A stretch of 64,000 nucleotides of DNA, taken from contig AJFK01000163.1 in the NCBI GenBank assembly GCA_000467715.1, positions 35,964 through 99,963 on the forward strand, written 5' to 3'. The translations under genes and the position numbers were made by a program. The notes beneath the pieces were generated by a model, which saw only the letters and a list, made by a program, of their open reading frames with translations, did no database searches and was not told where the DNA came from. Of the stretch, positions 52,425 to 62,634 are shown piece by piece (position 1 is the first letter of the stretch; the number at the start of each line of letters is the position of its first letter). This DNA comes from Hysterium pulicare CBS 123377 (taxonomy: Eukaryota; Ascomycota; Dothideomycetes; Hysteriales; Hysteriaceae).

Positions 52425-53723
52425 ATGAGTTTACCAGACTATGACTCTTTCAGCAAGCTTGACGCTTTCTTCTGGAAATGCGATGCGGGGCATATGCTTC
52501 AGAACATGTTGGAGATGGCAGGTTACTCTTCTCAATCGCGAAAAATGCATATAGCGTTCTTTTCACGAACTATTGCTAAGGCTCTCGGTCCTCATCGGCG
52601 GACAACTCCAAAGCCAACTCTCTGGAAAAGCTTTATGACCGATGATCATACGCCAATAGAGTTCAGCTGGAATTGGCCCCCAAATTCAACGACTCCGTCC
52701 GTTCGTTACTCCATCGAGCCTATTGGATACGAAGCAGGGTCATTTTCTGACCTCTTGAACACACGAACCAGTCTCGAACTTCTGGAAATTGTACCCTCCT
52801 TTTTTCCTGGATTGGATACGTCATGGATTGAGCCGCTGTTACGTGTTCTTATCGTTAATGAGGAAATCAGTCCGAAATTTCACCGGGAATACTTAAGAGA
52901 AGCTCCCGGATCCCAAATCTTCCTGGCCTTTGACCTTCTAGAGGATAACATAATGCTGAAGCTATACTTTCTACCGCATCTGAAGGCTATTTCTGAAGGA
53001 AAACGGACGTTGACGGTCGTAAAAGAGGCTATACATGGCATAAAAACAGCAGATCCCCCTTTGCTCTCCGCAGCGAGTACATTGTGGGAATACTTGGAGT
53101 CCTTCAAACAGGACATCCAGCCAGAGATAGAGATTGTTGCAGTTGATTGCAAGAGTCCTTGCAACGCCCGGATCAAAGTCTATGTGAGGTCTCGACAGAC
53201 TTCCTTCGCCAGCGTAGTCGATATGATGACAATGGGAGGCTGGCTTCCCAATCTCTCCACCAAAGGCCTTGAATCGCTCAAAGAACTCTGGTGCTCCGTG
53301 TTAGACGTCGATAGCACCATGTCTCCTTCGGACTCGCTACCTGAGAATTTGCATAGAACTGCGGGCATTTTGTACTACTTTGAGCTGAGAGTCGGATCAA
53401 CTCTGCCGAAAGTCAAGGTATATATACCAGCTAAACATTATGGTAAAAATGATTTGAAAGTAGCTCGAGGCTTGTCAACCTTTCTCGAAAAAAGGGGCAA
53501 GCGTTTAGCTGGCAATACTTACTTCGAAGGCGTAGAGAGTCTCTGGTATGTCTTATAATCTACAATAAAATGTATCCTTGACTGATTCATTTCAAGCCAG
53601 CACCGTAAACTGGAAGCCGTACTGGGTCTACATACATATGTTTCATGCACGATAGAAGGTAGTGACTTGAACATCACCTCCTACTTGAATCCGGAAGTAT
53701 ATTACAAATCGGCTGTACGATGA
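52425..53723 (+). CDS. DMATS-type aromatic prenyltransferase (SirD-like by context)
   Basis: Transfers a dimethylallyl group to an aromatic amino acid or its diketopiperazine. Exons 52425-53545 and 53597-53723, 415 residues. The second exon is short but certain: it supplies HTYVSC and LNITSYLNPEVYY, the usual DMATS C-terminus; the acceptor is a less common AAG. ABBA-fold markers: PIEFSW with the conserved Glu 79, VRYSIEPIGYEAGS, ARIKVYVR, KVKVYIPAKHYG (pyrophosphate-binding basic and tyrosine residues). Next to a GliP-type NRPS the closest known case is SirD, a tyrosine O-prenyltransferase of sirodesmin; whether this enzyme prenylates Tyr, Trp or a diketopiperazine is open. Confidence 0.92.
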
Positions 53724-54003
53724 GATAAGCTGTAATTTAGATGCAGTCTATCTAGATATCTGGGCATCACAGAGTTTATTGATGTATTTTAGAGACAATG
53801 TTCCTGAGTAGAAGAGATTCATTATCCGGAGAGTAGTACCAGGGCCCTTGGCCCGCTCAACGCCGCTTCGGCGTTCTATTTCCAGTTCGCCGCTTAGATA
53901 AGACGCCGACCAAAACTCATCGGTCCGTAAATATTCATTGCAATTCAAGTGGCTACTAAGACTACTTCCTATGCTCGGCTGAAATGTGGAAGCTCCAACA
54001 CCC
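53724..54003. promoter_or_regulatory. P450 promoter with inverted repeat
   Basis: AACGCCG-CTT-CGGCGTT, a perfect 7-bp-arm inverted repeat, at 53859-53875, about 130 bp before the P450 ATG. Other CCGA/TCGG elements follow near 53905-53925. Confidence 0.4.
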
Positions 54004-55826
54004 ATGTCACTCCCAGTTGTCACGTGCCTTCTCTGCGTAGCAGTGTTCTTGGCGCGAGCAGAGTTGAGCCGGTTTGCAACAACTCTTGTGACGGTAAGTA
54101 GTTTACATGAAGAAGGCACTGTGGTTTGATCTCGCTCTAACTTCATTGTTCTCATAGAAGATCTTAGGTTTCTTGTATCCAGTCCGGAACGCCAAAGGCT
54201 ATTCGATCTCTGGACCACTCTGGCGCTGGCCTGACGGGCATACGATAGACAAATTTCTCCGAGGCAGAGCTCAAAGTAAGAGATGGCGAACTTATGGATC
54301 CGTTTATCGGATTTGGGCCTTCTGCACCCCTGAAATGTGGGTTGAATCTAACCTTTCGCACCACAAACTGCAAATAACGTTAATCAGCGTCATTACTACG
54401 CCCGAGGACGTACGAGTGTTCCATTCAAAGGCTGAGGCTCACAACAAATCCGAATCCAGTAATGCAGGATGGGTGTTCCATCAGCTGCTAGGAGACTGCA
54501 TGGGTCTGATAAATGGAAGAAGGTGGGAAAGGATACGCTCAGAGTTTGCCGCAAGCTTTACTCACCAGGCCGTCATGACGATGAGCTCAACTGTACACAG
54601 TGATACTTTAGAATACGTGGAAAGCTTTTCGGAGTGCCAAAGAGATGGCCAATTCATCGTCCCCGCCTCAAGTGCTTTTACGCAGTATCCATTCTTTGCT
54701 ACCGCAAGAGTCATCTATGGCCCAATGACAATGTCTGAAAAGAAGCATCTTTGGTCCATCGCGCAGATGAGTCTTGGTCTAATGCGTTACGTTCTTGCTG
54801 GTGGCGTTCACCGATTTCCAGTCTCTAGATATCTCAATAGATCCTTAAATAAGGAGCTTGCAGATTTCCGCGACAAATGGTCAGCCTTCAATACGGACAT
54901 GTACCGTTCGCGAAAACCAATTCTACCTCAGCTACCAATTGTTTCAGCATGGAAGCGCACTATATCGGGAGAGATTCCGCAATCTGAAGTGCGTACAAAG
55001 ATTACACAGTCAAGTTGCGTGGCTTTCGTCTGACTCCCACTCCCAGGTGCTGCAAACATTGAGCGAGATGCTTTTTGCGAACTTGGACGTCACTACACAT
55101 GTTCTCTCCTCGCTTGTCTTGCTTCTTGCAGAGACTCAACCAGTACAAAATAAGCTTCGTCAGGAAATTAAGAATGCTCAAGGGAAGGATGAAGAGTATT
55201 GCAATCGTAAAGACACCCTCTTAAGATACTGCTTCTTGGAGTCTCTACGTCTTCGTCCATTTACTGGTGCGTGGAGCTCCACTGCCTTGTGCCATACAAT
55301 AGCAGCAGTCTAATCTCAATAACAGTCTTTTCAATCCCAGAGAGCTCCCCTTCGGAAAGGATTTTGGGAGGATTCAGAATTCCGGCCAATGTCAGGTTAT
55401 TTGACTCTAATGCAACCAAGGTAAAAGCGCTAAATCATTTGAGACAGATGTCGGTCGTGGTAGATACACTTCAAATAAATGTTGAGAACCGATTTTGGGG
55501 ATCGGACGCTTGCAGGTTTGAGCCAGAGAGATTCAAGAATATCCAACCGGCCGATGTAAGTCCCCGAGCTTAACTACACTTTTCGAGACGTCTAATGCAT
55601 ATTTGAACAGCTGCGATACAATCTCTTCACGTTTGGGTTTGGCACGAGGAAATGCCTTGGTCAACAATTTGCTGAGAGTATTGTGAAGGCGTTTATTTTC
55701 CATTTGGTGTCCCAGTATGAAATTCAGGTTCATTTCTACGAATCTCGTGAAGGGCAATACAAAACAGTAGGGGATAGTTGGGTCCCAATCGCTGATGCAG
55801 AACTTGTCCTTCAAAAAGTGGAGTAA
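54004..55826 (+). CDS. Cytochrome P450 monooxygenase of the ETP cluster
   Basis: Membrane-anchored heme oxygenase. Seven exons inferred: 54004-54093, 54158-54336, 54388-54988, 55047-55266, 55326-55390, 55448-55555, 55611-55826; total 492 residues with all phases matching. N-terminal anchor (LPVVTCLLCVAVFLA), I-helix region with EMLFANLDVTTH in place of the classic AGxxT, K-helix ESLRLRP, and heme loop FGFGTRKCLG (Cys about 436). The ANMSVVVDT splice is the least certain. In gliotoxin and sirodesmin clusters P450s (GliC, GliF, SirB/C/E) oxidise the alpha carbons before sulfur entry or the rings afterwards; the text of this one reminds me more of the GliF/SirE side, but I cannot verify that here. 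Confidence 0.88.
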
Positions 55827-55873
55827 CGTAGGCACTTATATCTACGTATCTATATTAAAGTAATCCTTACCTT

Positions 55874-56754
55874 CTATGCATGCTCTCCCAGCTCCAACCC
55901 AAAGCTACTCACTCTTTCCAGTGCTCTTGCTACGTATGGCAATTTGAACATGTGTTCGCTCCACTCTTTCAGCTTTGGCCAGGCATTGAAGTCAATGTCC
56001 GCCTGTGCCGCAACCTTTTCGTTTGCAAGAGGCAATATAGCAAAATCCGCGATTGTTGGCCTATCAGATAGTGCGACATAACGTTGGTCTGGCTCGTTAA
56101 GTCGCTGCTCGAGTATACTATACTCATTCTTGATAGAGTTCACCAAGATCTGCATCGCATCCGCAATGGGAATAGGCCGTGGTATTTTCAGCATCAACCA
56201 CCATTTCCCTGTAGCTCTGTGGGACAGGTATCAGTAAGCTCAAACGATCGCTACGGAAACGACGTACCCTAGTCCAGCCGTGTATGACATTAACCAATTT
56301 GCAACCATTGTCCTCTCCCATAGATCCTTTCCCCCGTAAAGTCCGTCTTTGTCGTACTTATCTACGAGGTAAGTCAAACAAGCTGAACTATCGAAAACGT
56401 TCAACTGCCGCTTTGGACTATCTCTACTTTCATGGTGCTCAACATCTTCCATAGCCGGTACCATCTTGTACGGATTTACAGCGTGAAACCATATCTCATT
56501 CTTGGTTGAGGCGATTATGTGGATCGTATGCGGGATTGAAAGGGCTTCAAGGAGTATAAGCGGCTTGACAGTATTCGCAGTTGAGGTAGGGGTTGCTATG
56601 GAAGAGTATACAGAGTGTCAGCGTCTTTGTACTCTATTGCTCTCAGAACTCTGGTTATGGGGTGCCGAAAGTTTAGCTTACCTTTTTTGACATAAAGAAC
56701 TAATTTATCCACGGCCATTTCAAAGTGTTGCTGAGAATCTGAGTTTTTTGCCAT
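55874..56754 (-). CDS. gliG-like: GliG/SirG-like glutathione S-transferase
   Basis: Expected to add two glutathiones to an oxidised diketopiperazine, the step that brings in sulfur. Minus-strand exons 56754-56682, 56595-56268, 56216-55874 (247 residues). Thioredoxin-like N-terminal domain (LVLYVKK joined to ANTVKPLILLEALSIPHTIHII, then NPYKMVPAMED and FDSSACLTYLVDKYD) and an all-helical C-terminal domain (RPTIADFAILPLANE with the usual N-capping Asp). A second ATG at 56718 could be the start. Its stop lies only 47 bp from the P450 stop, in convergent orientation. Confidence 0.9.
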
Positions 56755-57360
56755 CTTTATCCTGTCTGGAGGCTAGGTCCGTTGATACTTGAGCATAGAT
56801 ATTGTGGAAATCCGTTGAAAGAAACACCTGCATCTCGGGGGAGATACGGATCTTCTATTCCTAACTCCAGGTACACATTTACAAGTTTACATGCAGAAAG
56901 CTGACGAACAACTCAGTTTCTCGGCGAATATACGATGATTAGCGCCTTATCATCAGATAATAATACCGTACTAGCTATGGCTTTGGTTACGAAACTAGCG
57001 AGAATCCGACACCGATGGTCTCGCTTCGGTCAATTCGGGACAGATTGTTTCGAAGTTTGCGCTAGATACAACTAATCGAGGCTCGGTATAGATTTAAACA
57101 ATTTATGGGTCGCAGCTTGTACCCATTGAAGTATCATTCAATATTCGCACTCCACGCTATCGAGTGAAGACCTGGGGGAAGCAACAAGTGATGTCGTAGT
57201 AGAATTCCACTTTCGTGATCTATAATGGCATTCATTCTATTTAATGTACTAGGTACGAATCACAAGAAATCTTAACTTAGAAAATCTCCGAACTGTTGCG
57301 CGGCGGGACATCTTTTCGTGCATACAATACGAATCTGCGTAACAAGACAAGAAGCAAAGT
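56755..57360. promoter_or_regulatory. GST promoter and 3' region of the 7TM gene
   Basis: 606 bp. TTCGG occurs twice within 14 bp (57025 and 57034), with CCGA elements just before (about 57006 and 57012), some 250-300 bp upstream of the GST start. Confidence 0.4.
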
Positions 57361-58627
57361 TCACGCTATATGCGTTTCGGATAGTCGAGTATTCCCTCCT
57401 TTTAGGTAGCTATTGTCTCGCCCCGGGGCTTCCTCCAAACTCTCGTCCTCTCTTCTGGTTTCGGTGAAATTGTTCTTTTGCAAGTTGATCTGCGTCTTGC
57501 TACGATCAAGCAAGTGAAATCCTTGTGAACTTGGATTATCGCTTCCCACAATCGTTCTTTTGCTAGTTTGACGAGAGCTCATGGTGAAGAGACGTTTGGT
57601 ATACGAGCCAAGGCGGGAGTCTTTCGCTCGCGTCAGTGCAGGAAGAAGAGTTGGTATGCATACGCAGATTAGACCCAGTACCACCTCAAGAACCTCGAAA
57701 GTAAATGATAGCCAGACTGAGGCAGTTATATCGCCGTATTTGATTTTTGTAAGACCGAATATGCAGCTAATTCGCAGCAACGATAGAATCGTGGCCCTAC
57801 ATAAGCGTCAGTAAGACTGAAAAGTCTAAGTTGAAAATAAATCGGGACGGACATCAAGCCTAAGGTCAAAATACAAGAGGCACGAACTTTTCGCGCTACA
57901 CCAGTATGCAAACGCCAGATGGGCGGTAACGGAAGTATCAAGATCATCAAGTCAAGCAAAACGTGAGTAAATCCTGTGCCGCTACACATTGCGCGTTGAT
58001 CGATGCACGTTCCCGGCTGGGTCGGAATCCAGAGCTTCTTCAACGGAATGCATTCGGACGCAATACTGGCGACAAGGGCAACCCACCAGGTCACGGAAAG
58101 CCCCATAACGCCGTAGGATGTGAGTCGATGCCACGTTGATATACCAAAGATTCTAACGTAAAAGAGCAGGATGGACAATTGGGTTACGGTAACGGCGGTC
58201 CCCCATAGAATCCCAGAACCAATGGCACCGGACTAAGGCACAAGACCAAAAGTCAGTCTGAAGATTTCGGTGTAGTCTTTCTGAGGGCAAGCAGAGATGA
58301 CCTTTGCAAAAATTTCAATGTGTGCCGGCTCGAGCTCGAAGATAGATACTCCGAGACCACCCCAGATTACACTGACAACTATATCTGCGTATAGCCCATA
58401 CACTAAGACCTACGGAATCCCAGTTAGCGTACCTGAACTACCAGAATATTAGAAAGTCATACCAGTGCAAATGCAGTCATCCAATCATCAATTGCAAGTT
58501 TCTGTTTCGTCAAAATACGGGAATAAAATCTCATAGCAACGGCCAAAGTGGTAAATGGAAGCACGACGGCTGGAGTGACAATCACGGTCAACTGTCGCCT
58601 ATTGGCAGGCACGAAAGGCTGAACCAT
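57361..58627 (-). CDS. Fungal rhodopsin-domain (Pth11-like) seven-TM membrane protein
   Basis: Plasma-membrane-type protein with seven predicted helices. Exons 58627-58463, 58409-58302, 58232-57853, 57796-57361 (362 residues, phases match). The start is the first real ATG (58627). Family marks: helix 2 start with IDDWMTAFALVLVYG, LSILLFYVRIF, CIDQRAMCSGTGFTHVLLDLMILILPLPPIWRL cut here into its recognisable parts (Cys in the loop, the LPLPPIW turn), and GLICVCIPTL before a 110-residue cytosolic tail. The last donor is GTCCGT. Such proteins are common in fungal clusters; receptor, transport or no direct role are all possible. It is not the MFS exporter expected in an ETP cluster. Confidence 0.85.
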
Positions 58628-59061
58628 GCTGCTGAAGCGTAGAAGAGAGAGCCTTTGGTAGGGATTATCGTAGATGAAAGGGTTGACAAAGGGAGAGACC
58701 AAAGGAGAAGTTAAGGGAAATGTAAAGTCTAAATGGAAGCGATAAGACGCCTAAGCATTGTTCTCCTTGGAACTTGAAGCACGGTGCCCGTATACTCTGC
58801 TTTCTGTTACCATTACTCAATCTCCAACGGAAGCACGAATGCATATGCAAACGAGTGGCACAGCAAGCGCTTAATGTCCGTTGCTTGTTGCCTACAGCTA
58901 GAATAAGCACCGATATCTCCGACAAATAAAGACCCGGAAACGAGTAACTTGCAGTGTAAGAAACTCAAGTGATTTACAGCTGGTTAGCATTCAGTATTCT
59001 ATTCTCTCTTTTTCATCAACCTCGCTCTTCGTTCTTTGAATCACCGCCGCTATACACCAAT
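58628..59061. promoter_or_regulatory. Divergent promoter of 7TM and methyltransferase genes
   Basis: 434 bp. Two CCGA elements at 58910 and 58919 lie about 145 bp before the methyltransferase ATG. Confidence 0.35.
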
Positions 59062-59998
59062 ATGCAGGCCTCAAACAAACAAGCCGAGATGGCAAAGGTC
59101 GCCCGAAATGCTTTTGATGCAACCTTACAGAGCCAAGGAAGCGAAGAATATATACGACTTAGAAAGCAGCACGCCCTGATACGTTTCGCTATGGGTGAGA
59201 AACTTGTTCGGGTGCCGCTTCCGCGAGACGCCCCAACTCGAATCCTCGATTCGGCCACCGGTGATGGAACATGGATGGTCGACGTCGCCGCTCAGTTTCC
59301 TATGGCGTCTTTCATCGGCACTGATGTCGATGTTAAACATTTCGAACAGCTTCCACGTGAGGTATTACCGCCTGGTATCAAGTTCAAGACACATTCAGTC
59401 TTCGATCAATGGCCTCCGGAGGATCAAGAAGCATATGATTTAGTCCACCAACGTCTTCTACTTGCCATCTTTAGCCCGGACAAGTCGCAAACCGCGGTGG
59501 AGGGGCTTTTCGGTTTGGTCAAGCCAGGAGGTTATATTCAGCTGGTCGAGTCAGACTTACTTTCGTTTGATCGCGAGGGCCATCTGGGGATGACAATGCT
59601 CATGGACTTCGTGGAGAAGGCCTTTCCCATGGCGAACATGAACCACATCCCCGGAAGATTTCTGAAAGAGTGGTTGGAAGGTGTGGGGGCCATTGATATC
59701 GAGCACAAGCAATTCACGTACGGCATGGGCGCCCAAGCCGAGACCGAAGAGATGAAGAATGCGACGACGGAGCATATCATGACTATGATTGGTAATCTCG
59801 AAATGATCTCTTCACGCAAGTATCTCCAAGTCTCTCTTACACAATCTTCTGACATCTAATCAAGGCATCCCGAACTACTGGTACTCAGCTGAGGATTTCA
59901 TGCAGCTCAAGGACGCCGTGAAAAAGGAGATGCAGCAGCAAGGCAACACTTGGCGATACTGGCTGGCGACGGGAAGAAAGGCGGCAAAAGGGACTTGA
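59062..59998 (+). CDS. SAM-dependent methyltransferase, paralogue 1 (LaeA-like fold)
   Basis: Class I methyltransferase. Exons inferred 59062-59815 and 59865-59998 (295 residues). Motif I is ILDSATGDGTWMVD, then IGTDVDVKHFEQLP, FDQWPPEDQEAYDLVHQRLLL and VKPGGYIQLVE. The junction needs phase 1: a GC donor (CGCAAGT at 59816) matches the place of the paralogue's intron; a GT donor at 59792 would also keep frame but drop eight residues. The second exon adds YWYSAEDF to GNTWRYWLATGRK. In ETP clusters such enzymes N-, O- or S-methylate (GliN, GliM, SirM, SirN); which atom is modified here is unknown. Confidence 0.87.
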
Positions 59999-60653
59999 AG
60001 CTCCTAGTAACGGAGATGGGTATGCATGAGGGTTTGATGCATGAGGACTTGACTTATTGTGCGGGGTATGAGACGATGTGCCCCTGCTCCCTCCTTCTAC
60101 CCTGCTCTCCAAGCCACACCCGTTCGTGCCGCCAGATTGTGCCCCATATCGACTAGACTCAACGGTTCTCGGCGCATGGACATCTATGAGTTCAATGCTA
60201 AGTTTATCATACTATAAGCTCCGTGTCTTGTTCATATATCTTGGCTGTGCCGCAATATTTCAAGTTTCAACCCCCATCGCCTTCTCCGAGCCCCGTTCAC
60301 CTGCTCTTTGCTTCATGCGCAAAAGCCAATCAGGTACCTCCACTACCATGCGGGATGTCATGTTTGCTGTCCGGTTTTGGCCGCGTGCGAGCGATCGTTA
60401 CCCGTTCCATCGTCCTGCAAGTCAATTAAACCATTATTCGTCAGGTTCTAGCCACGCCTTCTTCCTTTCCGTATCTCGTAGCGCTTACGCATGCCGGCGT
60501 CTATCACATACATCGATCGAATGCAGGCATTTTCAGCCCCCAGGGACCCAGCAAAGGGACCAGTGTTACGCCTCGTCGTGGTCTTCTTCATTATGATCAA
60601 CGGGCTGCTTGCCTGAGCCTCGGCCTCAACGATTTCGTTCGCTCCAATTCATT
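59999..60653. other. Intergenic, regulator promoter
   Basis: 655 bp between methyltransferase 1 and the Zn2Cys6 gene, both on plus. Overlapping frames up to 172 codons have no motif. A CCGA element lies near 60285. Confidence 0.4.
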
Positions 60654-62159
60654 ATGCCTGAGGCAACCTTAGGCTGCAGTGTTGCCACTAATCCAAACAA
60701 CTCCCGCGAGGGGGAGCAAAATATGCGACAAAGTGGAAATAGAAAGCTTCGAGCCGCCTGTGACGCATGTCATAGCGCAAAAATCAAATGCTCTGGTGGC
60801 GGTATACCGTGCGTCAGGTGCGAGAAAGAGTACGTGCAACCCAGAACTCGTCCACTCCTTCAAACAGAAGCTAACTGTGAGCGGCTATAGCAAGGTTCAA
60901 TGCCGCTACAGCTACCGTGGTAATTTGGGAAAACCAAAAGGCAGTCTTAATAGGAAGACCGTAGAGCGCATACGGAAAGCAGCAGAACAATCTACTACCA
61001 CTACAGGCTCGAGCAACCAAAGCCGACCGAAGCAATGTGTACAGCCAGCAACGGGCGACCTCAATTGCGATCGTTCTCTCGCTTCGACTGATCTTCACCC
61101 AATAATGTCCACAGCTTTTTCCGATGTGATGGAACTGGAGCAACAGGATTTTGACACGTTTGGGTCGCTGGAATTGCCAGCCCTTCCACTATTTGATGAG
61201 ACCCACGCAAACCTTGACCGAGCACTAGACGCGGACATTTTACAGGGCATGTTTGCTGGAACCGTAAGACTTTGCCGAGAATCGTTGAACTTAAGCAAGG
61301 TTGCGCTGACCTTTGAATAGGATGTACTCCACATATCCCCACCTCAGGCAACAGGTATATGAATTGAAGTGAAGAAAAGTTCGGATGATGCTTACTGACA
61401 TACTGTAATGTAGCTCGTCTACCGAGCGAGGACTCCGACGATTTTGACTCCGACAATGAGGATCTTGAGGACGAAAAGAATAAGCTAGAGGCGTTTAGCA
61501 GCCTTGCTGCTGCCTGTACACGTACTTCACAACACCCATTTACCCCAGTTTCAGCCCACCACGATAGTTTTCATCCCCTCACTCGCACTGAGACAGACAT
61601 CCCTCGGCTGCCTTTTCCGTTGACAAGCGGCACTCTTTCAAGTCCAGGAGTCGCAATATCTTGCAATTGTTTCCAGACTCTGACCGATCACCTTGGCCAA
61701 CTCCGAGCCCTGTCACAGGGTAATTTCACTGTTGGACTGGATACTGTGTTAAATCGCTCACGGCTTATCTTATCTGCTGTCTCTAGCTTCTTGCAATGTG
61801 TCTCTTGTTCTTCAGATGTTCAAGTATTTCTCCAAGCATTGATGGTTCTCCAGAGCGTCTTTCAGCTATACGATAATCTCATTCATCCGCCCGGTACATC
61901 CTGTCCGCGACTTGATATTCGCATTGGGAACTACAGTGCTTCGGGGGGACTGGGAGATACTGTGAAAATGATATTGGTGACTCTGGAGCTAGGAAATGCC
62001 AAAAAAATGCTGGACATCTTTGGTAGCAAGGTAGAAATGCTGCCTGCAAAGGCCCTTCAAGCCGACTTTCTACGATGTCAGACGCGGAGCCTTGTTCGCG
62101 CCCTAGAGAGGACGACCAGGAAGGTTGGGGTTCCAGACGTTAGGTCCGTTCTTAAGTAG
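60654..62159 (+). CDS. Zn2Cys6 transcription factor, AflR/GliZ/SirZ-like cluster regulator
   Basis: Probable pathway-specific activator. Exons 60654-60829, 60891-61263, 61321-61354, 61414-62159 (442 residues). The first intron cuts the zinc cluster; splicing gives the exact spacing C-x2-C-x6-C-x6-C-x2-C-x6-C ([12 protein letters not shown] ... CVRCEKDKVQC), followed by [10 protein letters not shown], the basic linker of AflR-type factors. The 34-nt third exon is required to restore phase before the acidic [16 protein letters not shown]. The C-terminal 200 residues ([12 protein letters not shown]..., [17 protein letters not shown]) resemble the AflR regulatory domain. It lies between the two paralogous methyltransferases. 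Confidence 0.9.
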
Positions 62160-62634
62160 AGACGATTTTGTCATTTGGAATACTCCAATCTCCATCCTAA
62201 GCAGTCCCTACTTGTGACTGGCATGTATAACCTCAGACTACCCAGCGCTATGACACCATGCAGTCATCTTCAACGAAGTGGCACAGTCTGCTTTCATACC
62301 GACAAGCTACGTTCCTGTGATCTAGATTCAACTTATCACTTGCGGTTGCCGAAAACGTCATTTGTACGAAATACGGATAGTTGGATAGAGATTGACCAGT
62401 TGGAATCTTTTGTGCCGACTTGTTGTCCGACTTCATGTGTCTGGAGTGAGCTCGGTGCGTACATCGCCGCCAGATAAGCGCCGAGTCTAGACGTCGGGCA
62501 GAAAATGATCGCAAACACCAAGAGGCAAGACAGAACCCTGACATGGTTTGATTAGTCCCACTTGGAGTGAAAAGGGCATAACGTCTTGGTCATATTCTTT
62601 CTCTATAATCCTCAGCCAACACCAAGTTGAGAAG
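62160..62634. promoter_or_regulatory. Promoter region of methyltransferase 2
   Basis: 475 bp. Holds CCGA at 62481 and TCGG at 62494 facing each other across nine bases, about 140-150 bp before the ATG, plus CCGAAAA near 62348. Confidence 0.4.

Noticed and set aside
58302-58409. Apparent frameshift in the 7TM gene
   Set aside because: On rechecking the bases the exon is 108 nt and keeps frame; the gene is intact.
57361-58702. Longer start of the 7TM protein at 58702
   Set aside because: That codon is TTG; the first ATG is at 58627 and begins a family-like N-terminus.
60078-60596. 172-codon frame before the Zn2Cys6 gene
   Set aside because: No homology or coding bias; overlaps other frames and sits in a promoter.
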